DNA of 64,000 bases from Streptomyces phaeolivaceus. GTDB taxonomy: Bacteria; Actinomycetota; Actinomycetes; Streptomycetales; Streptomycetaceae. Made by a program: the position numbers and the translations under genes. Below are positions 8,638 through 19,900 of the stretch, piece by piece (the first letter of the stretch is position 1; the number at the start of each line of letters is the position of its first letter). The stretch is taken from assembly GCF_009184865.1 (NCBI RefSeq), contig NZ_CP045096.1:3782001-3846000 (forward strand), in the 5' to 3' direction. The notes below the pieces were generated by a model that was not told the origin of the DNA, searched no databases, and saw only the letters and a list, made by a program, of their open reading frames with translations.

Positions 8638-8657
8638 CAAACCGCATCGTCGGTTTG
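8638..8657. promoter_or_regulatory. GBL autoregulatory element (ARE), perfect palindrome
   Basis: CAAACCG-catcgt-CGGTTTG is a perfect 20-bp palindrome of the autoregulatory-element type bound by ArpA/ScbR-like receptors. It lies 45 bp upstream of the TetR-type receptor gene starting at 8702, so autoregulation or control by the receptor at 57427-58074 is expected. Confidence 0.78.
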
Positions 8658-8701
8658 TTAGGCTGGACTTTCGACGCCGAACCCGGAGAGTGACGGAGCC
8701 C

Positions 8702-9337
8702 ATGGCCACGCAGGAACGCGCGATCCGTACGCGCAACGCCCTCATCAAGGCTGCGGCCGAACTGCTGGACCAGGAAGGCCCGGCCCCAGTCTCGCTGGCG
8801 ACCATCAGCGCCAAGGCCGGTGTCAGCAACGGGGCGTTGCACTTCCACTTCCCCAACAAGGCGGCGCTCCTGGACGCAGTCGTCGTCGAGGCGGAGGCGC
8901 GGCTGCGCCAGATCACCCGCCCGCGCGACCTCCACACCGTGCAGGCGCTCATCGACGCCACCCACGACCTCGTGCGGGCGCTCGGGCGGAACGTGGTGCT
9001 GCGGGTCGGCTTCCGGCTCAGCGGCCGCGGCGAGCGCTCCGAGGCGGCGCCGGACCTGTGGGGCGACTGGCAGCAATGGGTCGAGGCCACGCTCGCGCGG
9101 GCGGACGGCGAGGGGGCCCTGGTATCCGACCCCTCGCCCGAGGAGCTGGCGGCCGTCGTGGTGGCCGTGGGGGCCGGCCTGCAGGCCCGGGCGGAGAGCG
9201 ACGCCCGCTGGCTGGAGCGGGGCGTGCTGACGCAGTTCTGGGCGCTGCTACTGCCCCGCATCGTGGGCAGCGCCGCGCGGCACGACTTCAGCCCGGCCGG
9301 GTTCGCGCCGGCGAGCGGCGAGGATCAAGGGCCCTAA
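8702..9337 (+). CDS. Gamma-butyrolactone receptor-like TetR regulator
   Basis: A 211-residue TetR protein with an N-terminal helix-turn-helix (MATQERAIRTRNALIKAAAE, then SLATISAKAGVSNGALHFHF). That recognition helix and the RLSGRGERSEAAPDLWGDW region follow ScbR/ArpA-like receptors. A perfect ARE precedes it and two ARE-like sites follow in front of the SARP gene. It most likely represses itself and the SARP gene at 9519. With the second receptor at 57427-58074, the cluster has a receptor/pseudo-receptor pair; which of them binds ligand cannot be told from sequence. The start has GAGAGTGACGGAG upstream. Confidence 0.85.
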   Translation: MATQERAIRTRNALIKAAAELLDQEGPAPVSLATISAKAGVSNGALHFHFPNKAALLDAVVVEAEARLRQITRPRDLHTVQALIDATHDLVRALGRNVVLRVGFRLSGRGERSEAAPDLWGDWQQWVEATLARADGEGALVSDPSPEELAAVVVAVGAGLQARAESDARWLERGVLTQFWALLLPRIVGSAARHDFSPAGFAPASGEDQGP

Positions 9338-9338
9338 A

Positions 9339-9356
9339 AAACTGGCATACCGGTTT
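9339..9356. promoter_or_regulatory. ARE-like operator upstream of the SARP gene (distal)
   Basis: AAACTG-gcatac-CGGTTT differs from the AAACCG-N6-CGGTTT palindrome by one base. It begins at the end of the receptor gene and lies about 165 bp before the SARP start. Confidence 0.6.
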
Positions 9357-9454
9357 CTTTGTAAGGGGCGACACCTCTCCAGCCTGGCGTCGAGCGGATT
9401 TTGTCCGTTTCTGTGGTGGCTGTCAAGAGGATCTACGGTCGAGAATCGCTTGAC

Positions 9455-9472
9455 AAACATCACGGTCGGTTT
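9455..9472. promoter_or_regulatory. ARE-like operator overlapping the probable SARP promoter
   Basis: AAACAT-cacggt-CGGTTT, with the right half extended as CGGTTTGTTT, overlaps a TTGACA -35-like hexamer at 9450-9455. Receptor binding here would occlude the promoter. The left half-site is weak. Confidence 0.5.
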
Positions 9473-9518
9473 GTTTCATGGGAGTAAGTAATCGGACTGT
9501 CAAACGCGTGGGGGAAAG

Positions 9519-10298
9519 ATGCAGTTCAACCTGCTGGGCCCGCTCGAAGTCGTCGCCGACCGGGCGCTGCCGCTGGGCGGCGTCGTCCAACGGGCCACCC
9601 TTGGCTACCTCGTGCTCAACCCGAACAAGGTCGTCGCCACCAGCCGCCTCATCGAGGCCCTGTGGGGCGGCGACGCACCGATGACCTCGCGGAAGATGGT
9701 GCAGAACGCCATCTCCGGCATCCGCAGACTCCTCGATCAGGCGGCCCCCGACAGCCGTGGCATCCGCCTCGTCACCGCCCCGCACGGCTACCAGCTGCAC
9801 CTCGACACCGAGTGCGTGGACGCCTTTCGCTTCCGTCGGCTCGCCGCCGCGGGGCGCGCCGAGCTCGGCGCCGGCTTCCCGGAACAGGCCGTCGAGTCGC
9901 TGGCCCAGGCGCTCGGCCTGTGGCGCGACTCGGTCCTGGTCGACCTCGCCGAGGGCGGCATCGGCTGGCCCGCCTTCGCCCAGTTGGAGCGGGAGCGGCT
10001 CACCGCCTACGAGGACTGGGCAGCCGCCGGGCTCGAACTCGGCCGGCACCGCGAGCTCGTCGTGGACCTGGAGCAGGCCGCCGCCACCACGCCGACCCGC
10101 GAGCGGCTGTGCCACCAGCTCATGCTTGCCCACTACCGCTGCGGTCAGCAGACGGAGGCGCTCGCCGCCTACCGCCGTACCCGCCAGGCGCTCGTCGACA
10201 TCCACGGGCTCGACCCGACGCGCGACCTCCAGGAGATGGAGCGCGCGATCCTCAACCAGGAGCCGCGCCTCCTGGGCCGCCGCCCGCAGCTCGTCTGA
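9519..10298 (+). CDS. SARP-family pathway activator
   Basis: A 259-residue Streptomyces antibiotic regulatory protein. The N-terminal winged helix spans about 1-95 (MQFNLLGPLEVVADRALPLG, SRLIEALWGGDAP, NAISGIRRLL, RLVTAPHGYQLHL), followed by the bacterial transcriptional activation domain to about 250 (EDWAAAGLELGRHRELVVDL, CHQLMLAHYRCGQQTEALAAY). The length matches small SARPs such as ActII-ORF4. GGGGGAAAG precedes the ATG. Two ARE-like sites in the promoter put it under GBL-receptor control, making it the likely link between GBL signalling and ansamycin expression. Confidence 0.92.
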   Translation: MQFNLLGPLEVVADRALPLGGVVQRATLGYLVLNPNKVVATSRLIEALWGGDAPMTSRKMVQNAISGIRRLLDQAAPDSRGIRLVTAPHGYQLHLDTECVDAFRFRRLAAAGRAELGAGFPEQAVESLAQALGLWRDSVLVDLAEGGIGWPAFAQLERERLTAYEDWAAAGLELGRHRELVVDLEQAAATTPTRERLCHQLMLAHYRCGQQTEALAAYRRTRQALVDIHGLDPTRDLQEMERAILNQEPRLLGRRPQLV

Positions 10299-10453
10299 GT
10301 GCGTTCCGGGCCGGAAACGAAACCGGGAATGGGTCGGCTCACGAGAAATACAGGGGTGGGCTAGGGGATTTCCCCGGCGGCCGGAACTCCTATCTTTTCC
10401 ACAAGGGCTTTTCCATAAGGGAGAGTTCCGCGGCCGGAAAGGGAGGGGTCGTC

Positions 10454-10642
10454 ATGTCCACCGAGTCGTTCGATAACGTCACCAGTTCCGCGATAAGCCT
10501 GAACGTCGCGCTCGACGCCGCGATCGGTATTTTCACCGGCCGGCTCGACTCGTACTCCGGTGATGCGCAGGAGAGCACCGCGGCGCGCGCCGAACGGTAC
10601 ACCACGCTCGCCTGGCGCCACCCCGCCCTCCTGCCGGAATGA
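10454..10642 (+). CDS. Small protein of unknown function, coupled to the PPTase gene
   Basis: A 62-residue ORF starting at ATG 10454 (MSTESFDNVTSSAISLNVAL, ending RHPALLPE). GGGAGGGG lies 7 bases upstream. Its stop overlaps the PPTase start (ATGA at 10639-10642), a normal translational-coupling arrangement, which is the best evidence that it is real. I do not recognise the sequence; it has no clear membrane segment or motif. Confidence 0.6.
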   Translation: MSTESFDNVTSSAISLNVALDAAIGIFTGRLDSYSGDAQESTAARAERYTTLAWRHPALLPE

Positions 10643-11340
10643 CCGAGCGGGCCGTCATCACGCCGCTGCTGCCGCCGGCCGTCGTCTTCGCCGAGGAGCC
10701 TGGGGACCCGCCGTACCCGGACCTGTCGGCCGAGGAGTTCGCCCAGGTGGCCGGGGCCGTGCCGGAGCGCAGGCGTGAGTTCGCCACCGTACGACTGTGC
10801 GCCCGCCGGGCCCTGGCGCAGCTCGGGCTCCCCGCGCTCCCCCTGCTGCCCGGGCCCGGCGGGGCGCCGCGCTGGCCGGCCGGTGTGGTCGGAAGCATGA
10901 CGCATTGCCCCGGCTATCGGGCCGCCGCGATCGCCCGGCGGCGCGACGTCGTGGCCCTCGGCATCGACGCCGAGCCCGCCGAACCGCTCGCCGGCGGCCT
11001 GCTGGAGGCCATCGCGCTGCCCGGCGAACGGGCGCATGTACGGCGCCTGTCGCGCAGTCGGCCCTCGATCGCCTGGGACCGGCTGCTGTTCAGCGCCAAG
11101 GAGGCGGTGTACAAGTCGACGTTCCCGGCTACCGGTGTGCGGCTCGGTTTCGAGGACGCGGCGATCACGTTCGACCCCGTCGACGGATCCTTCCGTGCCC
11201 GGCTTGTGGTCCCCGGCCTGCTGGTCGACGGGAAGCCCCGCGTCGTGCTCGCCGGACGGTGGACCGCCGCCCGCGGACTACTGCTCACCGCGATCGCCCT
11301 GCCCGCCGCCGGCCGCGCGCCGCCCGGCGACCGGCCCTGA
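10639..11340 (+). CDS. 4'-phosphopantetheinyl transferase
   Basis: A 233-residue Sfp/EntD-type enzyme. The diagnostic blocks are GSMTHCPGYRAAAIA at about 91-105, GIDAEP (Mg-binding Asp) at about 112, and FSAKEAVYKSTFPATG at about 151-166. It would transfer phosphopantetheine from CoA to the ACPs of the PKS at 13983-37185. It is coupled to the small ORF upstream and followed by a very strong bidirectional hairpin separating it from the convergent aminoDAHP synthase gene. Confidence 0.9.
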   Translation: MTERAVITPLLPPAVVFAEEPGDPPYPDLSAEEFAQVAGAVPERRREFATVRLCARRALAQLGLPALPLLPGPGGAPRWPAGVVGSMTHCPGYRAAAIARRRDVVALGIDAEPAEPLAGGLLEAIALPGERAHVRRLSRSRPSIAWDRLLFSAKEAVYKSTFPATGVRLGFEDAAITFDPVDGSFRARLVVPGLLVDGKPRVVLAGRWTAARGLLLTAIALPAAGRAPPGDRP

Positions 11341-11347
11341 AGAGGGC

Positions 11348-11409
11348 GTACGAGAAGGGGGCGCCCGGACTCCTGGGGTTCCAGGAGTCCGGGCGCCCCC
11401 TTCTCGTAC
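11348..11409. terminator. Bidirectional terminator with 29-bp perfect arms
   Basis: Arms at 11348-11376 and 11381-11409 are perfectly complementary (outer GTACGAGAAGGGGGCGCCC) around the loop GGTT. It lies between convergent genes (PPTase ends 11340, aminoDAHP synthase ends 11419). Confidence 0.92.
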
Positions 11410-11418
11410 CCACCGCTG

Positions 11419-12822
<1,404 letters not shown>

Positions 12823-12895
12823 CTAAGGAGACGGCGGCCACGCTGGGGGAACCGCGGCGGCACTCGCCGGGAACCCCGGGGCAGCGCCGACGCGC

Positions 12896-13729
12896 TCAGC
12901 CCGCCTGCTCGGTGGGGTGCAGGTCGAAGAACTCCCGGTACAGATCCAGCTGCCGGGACAGCATGTGGGCACCCGGGTGGACCGGGAGGCCCAGGGCGGA
13001 GGCCGTGCGCAGCAGGCGGGTCTCGGGCGGGGTCATGATGACGTCCGCGACCAGGGTGCCGGGGCCCAGCCGCGCCGGGTCGAAGGGGAGCGGGTCGTCG
13101 TCGCGCAGGCCCAGCGGGGTCGCGTTCACCACGATGTCCGCCTTCCCGGCGGTCGCGGGCGGGCTGTGCCGTACGACGCCCGGGGCATGGTCGGACAGGC
13201 GGTCCAGGAGGGCGCGGACCCGGGCCGGGTCCAGGTCCACGACGTCTAGGCGGGCCACCCCGGCCAGCACCAGCGCGGCCGCGATCGCGCCGCCCGCCCC
13301 GCCCGCGCCGACCAGCGTCACCGACCGGCCGGCCGGTGGGTGACCGGCGGCGACCAGACCGGCGACGAAGCCGACGCCGTCGAAGTTCTCCGCGTACCAG
13401 CGCCCGTCCCCGCCGCGCCGCAGCACGTTGGTGCCGCCCGCCAGCCGCACCGCGGGACTGAGCACGTCGGCGAAGGCCCGGGCCGCGGCCTTGTGCGGGA
13501 CCGTCACCAGCAGGCCGTCCACGTTGGCCGCCCGCTGCAGGCCCCGCACCACCTCGCCCAGGTGGGCGGCGGGGGCATGCACCGGCACCAGGACCGCGTC
13601 CAGGCCGAGTTCGGCGAAGACCGGGTTGAGCATCTCCGGCGCCCGCACCTGCCGTACCGGGTCGCCGAGCACCGCGAACAACCGGGTACGGCCGGTGATC
13701 CTCGGGACCGCCCCAGGGGAATGCGACAT
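12896..13729 (-). CDS. rifI: Shikimate/aminoquinate dehydrogenase, RifI-like
   Basis: A 277-residue AroE-family protein. It has GDPVRQVRAPEMLNP at the substrate-binding N-terminus, VTVPHK with the catalytic Lys at about 77-83, NFDGVGF with the partner Asp, a GAGGAGGA NADP-binding loop at about 141-148, and VNATPLG. In rifamycin-type clusters RifI reduces aminodehydroquinate to aminoquinate, a side branch or salvage step rather than an essential one. It reads away from the PKS, first gene of a leftward pair with rifH. The ATG at 13729 is preceded by GGAGG. Confidence 0.87.
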   Translation of the reverse strand: MSHSPGAVPRITGRTRLFAVLGDPVRQVRAPEMLNPVFAELGLDAVLVPVHAPAAHLGEVVRGLQRAANVDGLLVTVPHKAAARAFADVLSPAVRLAGGTNVLRRGGDGRWYAENFDGVGFVAGLVAAGHPPAGRSVTLVGAGGAGGAIAAALVLAGVARLDVVDLDPARVRALLDRLSDHAPGVVRHSPPATAGKADIVVNATPLGLRDDDPLPFDPARLGPGTLVADVIMTPPETRLLRTASALGLPVHPGAHMLSRQLDLYREFFDLHPTEQAG

Positions 13730-13870
13730 CGAAAGACCTCCGATTCAATTCGCGCCGGGAGAGCACCGCTTGAGTCTCCGGGCGAGCAGCGGAAATTACC
13801 TCTGCATTGCGCCACACTCGCCCGGCGCATACCCCTCGCATACCCGGACGGCCACCGATGCAGGGCCCTT

Positions 13871-13880
13871 ATAGGGGGGT
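13871..13880 (+). promoter_or_regulatory. ATAGGGGGGT motif in the rifI/PKS divergent promoter
   Basis: The 253-bp divergent region 13730-13982 contains ATAGGGGGGT at 13871-13880. The identical 10-mer occurs at 41012-41021, and related copies lie at 53822-53850, each in a divergent promoter of the same pathway. It is a candidate binding site for the LAL activator at 46975-49674. Confidence 0.5.
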
Positions 13881-13982
13881 TGATAGTGGTCCACGGACAC
13901 GGCCGGAATGTGACTCTGAAGTCTCCGTCAAGAGTCTGCCCGTGTAGTCCACGAGTCTCCTTTCCCTGAGAGGTGTTCCGCC

Positions 13983-16900
13983 ATGCTGCGAACCGAATTG
14001 ATCCGGCCGGTGCCCCAGCTGCTGAAGGCGAACGCCGATCGCTTCGGAGCGAAGACCGCCTACCGTGACGCCACCCGCGAGGTGACCCACGCCGAACTGG
14101 AGGCCCGTACCCGCAGGCTCGCCGGTCATCTGGCGGCGCTGCGGCTGCAGCCCGGCGACCGGGCCGCGATCCTGCACGGCAACAGCGTGGAGTTCGTCGA
14201 GAGCTATCTGGCGATCACGAGGGCGGCAGCCGTCGGCGTCCCCCTCAACCCCCGTCTGACCGAGCCCGAACTCGCCCACCTCCTGGACGACAGCGGGGCC
14301 CGGGCCCTGATCACCGAGCCCGCCCTGCTGGATGTCGTCGGCCGCCTGGTGAAGGACCGCCCGCACCTCAGGGTCGTCGTCACCGGAGACGGGCCCGCCC
14401 CCGCCGGCACGGTCTCCTTCGAGAAGCTCGCGACGACCGAACCGGCCGAGCCCGCACGCGACGACCTCGGCCTCGACGACGTCGCCTGGATGCTCTACAC
14501 CTCCGGCACCACCGGCCGCCCCAAGGGCGTGCTGTCCACCCAGCGCAACTGCCTGACCTCGGTGGCCGCGTGCTACGCCCCGATACCCGGCCTCACCCAC
14601 GAGGACCGGGTCGTCTGGCCGCTGCCGCTGTTCCACAGCCTCTCCCACATCGTCTGCGTGCTGACCGTGACGGCCGTCGGCGCCACCACCCGGATCGTCG
14701 ACGGCTTCTCCGCGGACGAGATCCTCGACGCCGTACGCGAGGAGCGGGCGACGTTCCTGGCGGGCGTGCCGACGATGTACCACTACCTCGTGCAGGCCGC
14801 GAAGGCCGGCGGCTTCACCGCGCCCGATCTGCGGATGTGCCTGGTCGGCGGGGCCGTCACCACCGCCGAGCTGCGCCGCTCCTTCGAGGAGGTCTTCGGC
14901 GCCCCGCTGCTCGACGCCTACGGCTCCACCGAGACCTGCGGCTCCATCACCATCAACTGGCCCACGGGCGCCCGGGTCGAGGGCTCCTGCGGGCTGCCCG
15001 TGCCCGGCCTCGACGTCCGGCTCGTCGACCACGAGAGCGGCCAGGACGTCCCCGTCGGCGCCGAGGGCGAGGTCTGGGTCAAGGGCGCCAGCGTCATGGT
15101 CGGCTACCACAACCAGCCCGAGGCCACCGCCGCCGCCCTGGGGGACGGCTGGTTCCGCACCGGCGACCTGGCCCGCCGCGACGAGCAGGGCTACTTCACC
15201 GTCACCGGCCGCATCAAGGAACTGATCATCCGCGGCGGCGAGAACATCCACCCCGGCGAGGTGGAGGACGTCCTGCGCACCGTGCCCGGCGTCGCCGACG
15301 TGGCGGTCGCGGGCCGGCCCCACGAAGTGCTCGGCGAGGTCCCGGTCGCCTTCCTCGTCCCCGGCCCGCGGGGCGTCGACCTGGAGCGCCTCTTCGAGAC
15401 CTGCCGGCAGCACCTCGCTTATCACAAGGTCCCGGAGGAGCTGTACGAGATCGACCGCATCCCCCGCACCGCCTCCGGCAAGATCATGCGGCACGTCCTG
15501 CTCGGCCGCCCGGCCCGGCTGCGCGCCTCCGGCGACGGCCGCTACGAGTCCCTCCTGCGCACCGACTGGCTGCCGCTGCCCTCGGTCGCCGCCCCGCAGC
15601 CGGTGCCCGGCCGCTGGGCGCTGGCCGGTGACATCCACGGCAGTGAACTCACCGGCGCCCTGCGCGAGTCGGGCAACACCGTCGAGACCCACCTCTCCCT
15701 GGGCGGCCTGGCAGACCTCGCCGAAGTCGACGCGTTGGCCGGGATCGACGCCCTCGACTCGCTGGTGGAGGACCTCGCCGCCGGAGCCGAGGCCCCGGAC
15801 ACCGCCGTACTCCTGCTCGGGGATGTGCACGGCACCGGGCCGGTCGGCCGCACCGAGGGGATCGAGGCGCTCGTCGCCCGGCTCGGCGAGGCGCTCGACG
15901 GCTGGCTCGCCGAGCAGCGCACCGCCGGACTGCCGCTCGTCGTCGCCACCCGGGACGCCGTCGCCACCGGGCCCGACGACGCCCTCGACGGCCTGACCCA
16001 CGCTGCCGTGTGGGGGCTCGTGCGCACCTATCAGACCGACTTCCCCGACCGGTTCGTACTGGTCGACCTCGGCGCCGACGAGGAGGACGAGGCGCCCAGG
16101 CTCGCCGCCGCCCTGTCCCTCGCCGTCGCCTCCCAGGAACCGCAGAGCGCCGTCCGCGACGGAGTCGTCCTGCGCCCCCGGCTGGTGCGCGCCGCCGCCG
16201 TCGGCAGCGCGCACGCCGCAGCCGGTGCGCGCCGCACCGGCATGCCCGACACCAGCGGAACCGTCCTGGTCACCGGCACCGACCCGGTCACCGCCGAGCA
16301 CCTCACCCGCCACCTCGCCGCGGTGTACGGCGCCCGCCGCATCCTGCTGGCCGGCAAGGACGGCCGGGCCCACGCCGATCTGCGCGACGAACTCGCCCGC
16401 GCCGGTGTCGACATACGCGTCGAGACCTGCGACACGGCCGACCGCAAGGCGCTCGCCAAGCTGATCGCCCGGGCCGCGGCGCCCGTCACCGCGATCGTGC
16501 ACACCGCGGGCCGTGAGGACCTCGGCACCCGCGAGGGCCGCCACGTCGCCCTCCAAGGCGCCCTCTCCCTGCACGAGTTGACCAAGAACTCCATGCTCGC
16601 CACGTTCATCGTGGTGAGCCCCGCCCACGGCCTGGCCGGCATCCCGGGCCACGGACCCGCCGCTGCCGCCGCCGCGGCCCTCGACGCCCTCGCCGGCCAC
16701 CGCCACGCCCGCGGCCTGCCCGCGCTCTCGCTGGCCCTCGGACCTGTGTCGGAGACCGCGCCCGCCGGGCCGGGCACCGAGGGCACCGCGCAGGGCCTGC
16801 CCTGGCCCGTCCGCTCCCTGTCGGTGCCCGAGGCACTCACCATGTTCGACGCCGCGCACACCGTCGCGCAGCCCCAACTGGCCGCCCTGCGGCCCGACGC

Positions 16901-19900
16901 CGGCGCGCTCGGCGACCGCGAGGTGCCCGCGCTCCTCGCCGACCTCATCGACGTCCCGCGCACCGCCGCCGCCCCCGACGAGCACGCCACGGACGCCCTG
17001 CGCGCCCGGCTCTCCGGTCTCACCAGGACCGAGCAGGAGCGCCACCTGCTGGAGCTGGTGGCCGAACAGGTCCGCGCCATCGCCGGACCGGCCGCGCGCG
17101 ACACCAGCCGCAGCTTCAAGGAACTCGGCTTCACCTCCGCGACCGCCGTCGAGCTGCGCAACCGGCTCACCGAGCGGACCGGGCTGCGGCTGCCCGTCAC
17201 CCTCGCCTTCGACCGGCCCAGGCCCGCCGCCGTCGCCGCCCAGCTGCGCCGCCTGCTGTTCGGCCTGCTCGAAGAGGAGCCCGTCGTCGAGGTGCCGGAG
17301 ACCGCCGCGTCCGACGAGCCGATCGCGATCGTCGCCACGGGCTGCCGACTGCCCGGCGGCGTGGCGAGCGCCGAGGAGCTGTGGCGGCTGGTCGCCGACG
17401 GCACCGACGCCATCAGCGAGTTCCCCGACGACCGCGGCTGGGACCTGGAACGCCTGCACCATCCCGACCCCGACCACCCCGGCACCTCGTACACCCGGCA
17501 CGGCGGATTCCTCCCGCAGATCGCCGAGTTCGACGCGGGCTTCTTCGGGATCTCCCCGCGCGAGGCCGTCGCCATGGACCCCCAGCAGCGGCTGCTCCTG
17601 GAGACCTCCTGGGAGACCTTCGAACGCGCGGGCGTCGACCCGACCGGCCTCGGCGGCGCGCACATCGGCGTCTTCAGCGGCCTCATGCACCACGACTACG
17701 GCAGCAACGTCCAGCAGGTCCCCGAAGGCACCGAGGGCTACATCGGCATCGGCATCGCCGGCAGCGTCGCCTCGGGCCGTGTCTCCTACACCCTCGGCCT
17801 GGAGGGCCCCGCGGTCACCGTCGACACCGCCTGCTCCTCCTCCCTGGTCGCCCTGCATCTCGCCGTCCGCTCCCTGCAGAGCGGCGAGTGCTCCATGGCC
17901 CTCGCGGGCGGCGCCGCTCTGATGCCGACCCCCGGCGTCTTCATCGAGTTCTCCCGTCAGCGCGGCCTCGCCGCCGACGGCCGCGCGAAGGCCTTCTCGG
18001 CCGCCGCCGACGGCACCGCCTGGTCCGAGGGCGTCGCCGTGGTCCTCCTGGAGAAGCTGTCCGACGCGCGCCGCAACGGCCACCCCGTGCTCGCCGTGGT
18101 CCGCGGCTCGGCCGTCAACCAGGACGGCGCGTCCAACGGCCTGACCGCACCCAACGGCCCCTCCCAGCAGCGCGTCATCCGCCAGGCCCTCGCCAACGGC
18201 CGACTGGCGTCCACGGACGTCGACGTCGTCGAGGCGCACGGCACCGGCACCACGCTCGGCGACCCGATCGAGGCCCAGGCGGTCATCGCCGCGTACGGCC
18301 AGAACCGGCCGGAGAACCGCCCCCTGTGGCTCGGCTCCCTCAAGTCGAACATCGGGCACGCGCAGTCGGCCGCCGGGGTCGCCGGGGTCATCAAGATGGT
18401 CATGGCCCTGCGCAACGAGGAGATGCCCAAGACCCTCCATATCGACGAGCCCACCCCGCACGTCGACTGGTCCGAGGGTTCGGTCGAACTCCTCACGGAG
18501 GCACGCCCTTGGCCCCGCGAGGAGGGGCGTGTGCGGCGGGCGGGCGTCTCGTCCTTCGGGGTGAGCGGCACCAACGCGCATGTGGTGATCGAGGAGGCGC
18601 CGGCCGAGGAACCCGCCCTGGAGGAACGGGGGTTCACTGGTCCGCTGCCGTTCGTGGTCTCGGCCCGGTCCGCTGCCGCCCTGAAGGCGCAGGCCGAGCG
18701 AGTCGCCGACCACCTGGAGAACGAGGAGTCCGCCCCGGCGGACGTCGCGTACTCCCTGCTCACCTCCCGCGCGGCGCTCGACCACCGCGCCTCCGTCGTC
18801 GCGGACGACCTGCCCGAGGCGGTGGCCGCCCTGCGGTCGCTCGCCGCGGACGACGGCGGGATGGTCGCGGGTGGTCGTCTGGCGGTGCTGTTCACCGGGC
18901 AGGGTGCTCAACGGGTGGGGATGGGCCGGGAGTTGTACGCGACGTATCCGGTGTTCGCCGCCGCCTTCGACGAGGTCGTGGCGGAACTGGACCGGCACCT
19001 GCCCGTCCCGCTCAAGGACATCGTCTTCGAGGGTGCGGGCGATGTGGACCGTACGGAGTTCACGCAGCCCGCGCTGTTCGCGGTCGAGGTGGCTCTGTTC
19101 CGGCTGGTGGAGTCGTGGGGTGTCAGGCCGGACTTCGTGGCCGGGCACTCCATCGGCGAGCTGGCGGCGGCGCATGTGGCCGGGGTGTGGTCGCTCGCGG
19201 ACGCGGCGCGGCTGGTGGCCGCCCGGGGCCGGCTGATGCAGGCGCTGCCTGCGGGCGGCGCGATGATCGCCGTGCAGGCGACCGAGGACGAGGTGCTGCC
19301 GCTGCTGACCGACGGGGTGGGCATCGCAGCCGTCAACGGACCCACCTCCCTGGTGATTTCGGGTGAGGAGGGACCCGCGGAGTCCGTCGCCCGGGTCATC
19401 GCCGGAATGGGGCGCAAGACCAAGCGGCTGACGGTCAGTCACGCGTTCCACTCGGTGCTGATGGACCCGATGCTGGAGGAGTTCCGGCAGATCGCCGCCA
19501 CCCTCACCTACCACGAGCCGCGAATCGGTGTCGTCTCCAACGTCACCGGAAAGCCCGCGACCTCGGACGAACTGACCTCCCCCGACTACTGGGCCCGCCA
19601 TGTCCGCGAAGCCGTCCGCTTCGCCGACGGCATCACCTCGCTGCACGAGCAGGGCGTCACCGTCTTCCTGGAGGCCGGGCCCGACGGGATCCTCACCGCC
19701 CTCGCGCAGGGCGTCGTCACGGACTCGGCAGGCACCGGGTTCGTCACCCTGCTGCGGGGCGGTGCCGCCGAACCGCGTTCCGTCGTCACCGCGTTGGGGC
19801 GGCTCTTCGAGTACGGCGTCGCGCTGGACCCCGAGGCGGTCTTCGCCGGCGCCGGTGCGCGCCGGGTCGATCTGCCGACGTACGCCTTCCAGCGCGAGCG

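Noticed and set aside
5093..8700. Long plus-strand open frame running into the TetR gene at 8702
   Set aside because: It lies antisense to the serine hydrolase and the TetR repressor, both with clear motifs; only the 8702-9337 part is coding.
8702..9337. Assigning this TetR protein as the true GBL receptor
   Set aside because: The protein at 57427-58074 is paired with the AfsA-like gene and has the more typical receptor sequence; this one may be a pseudo-receptor, so no firm call is made.
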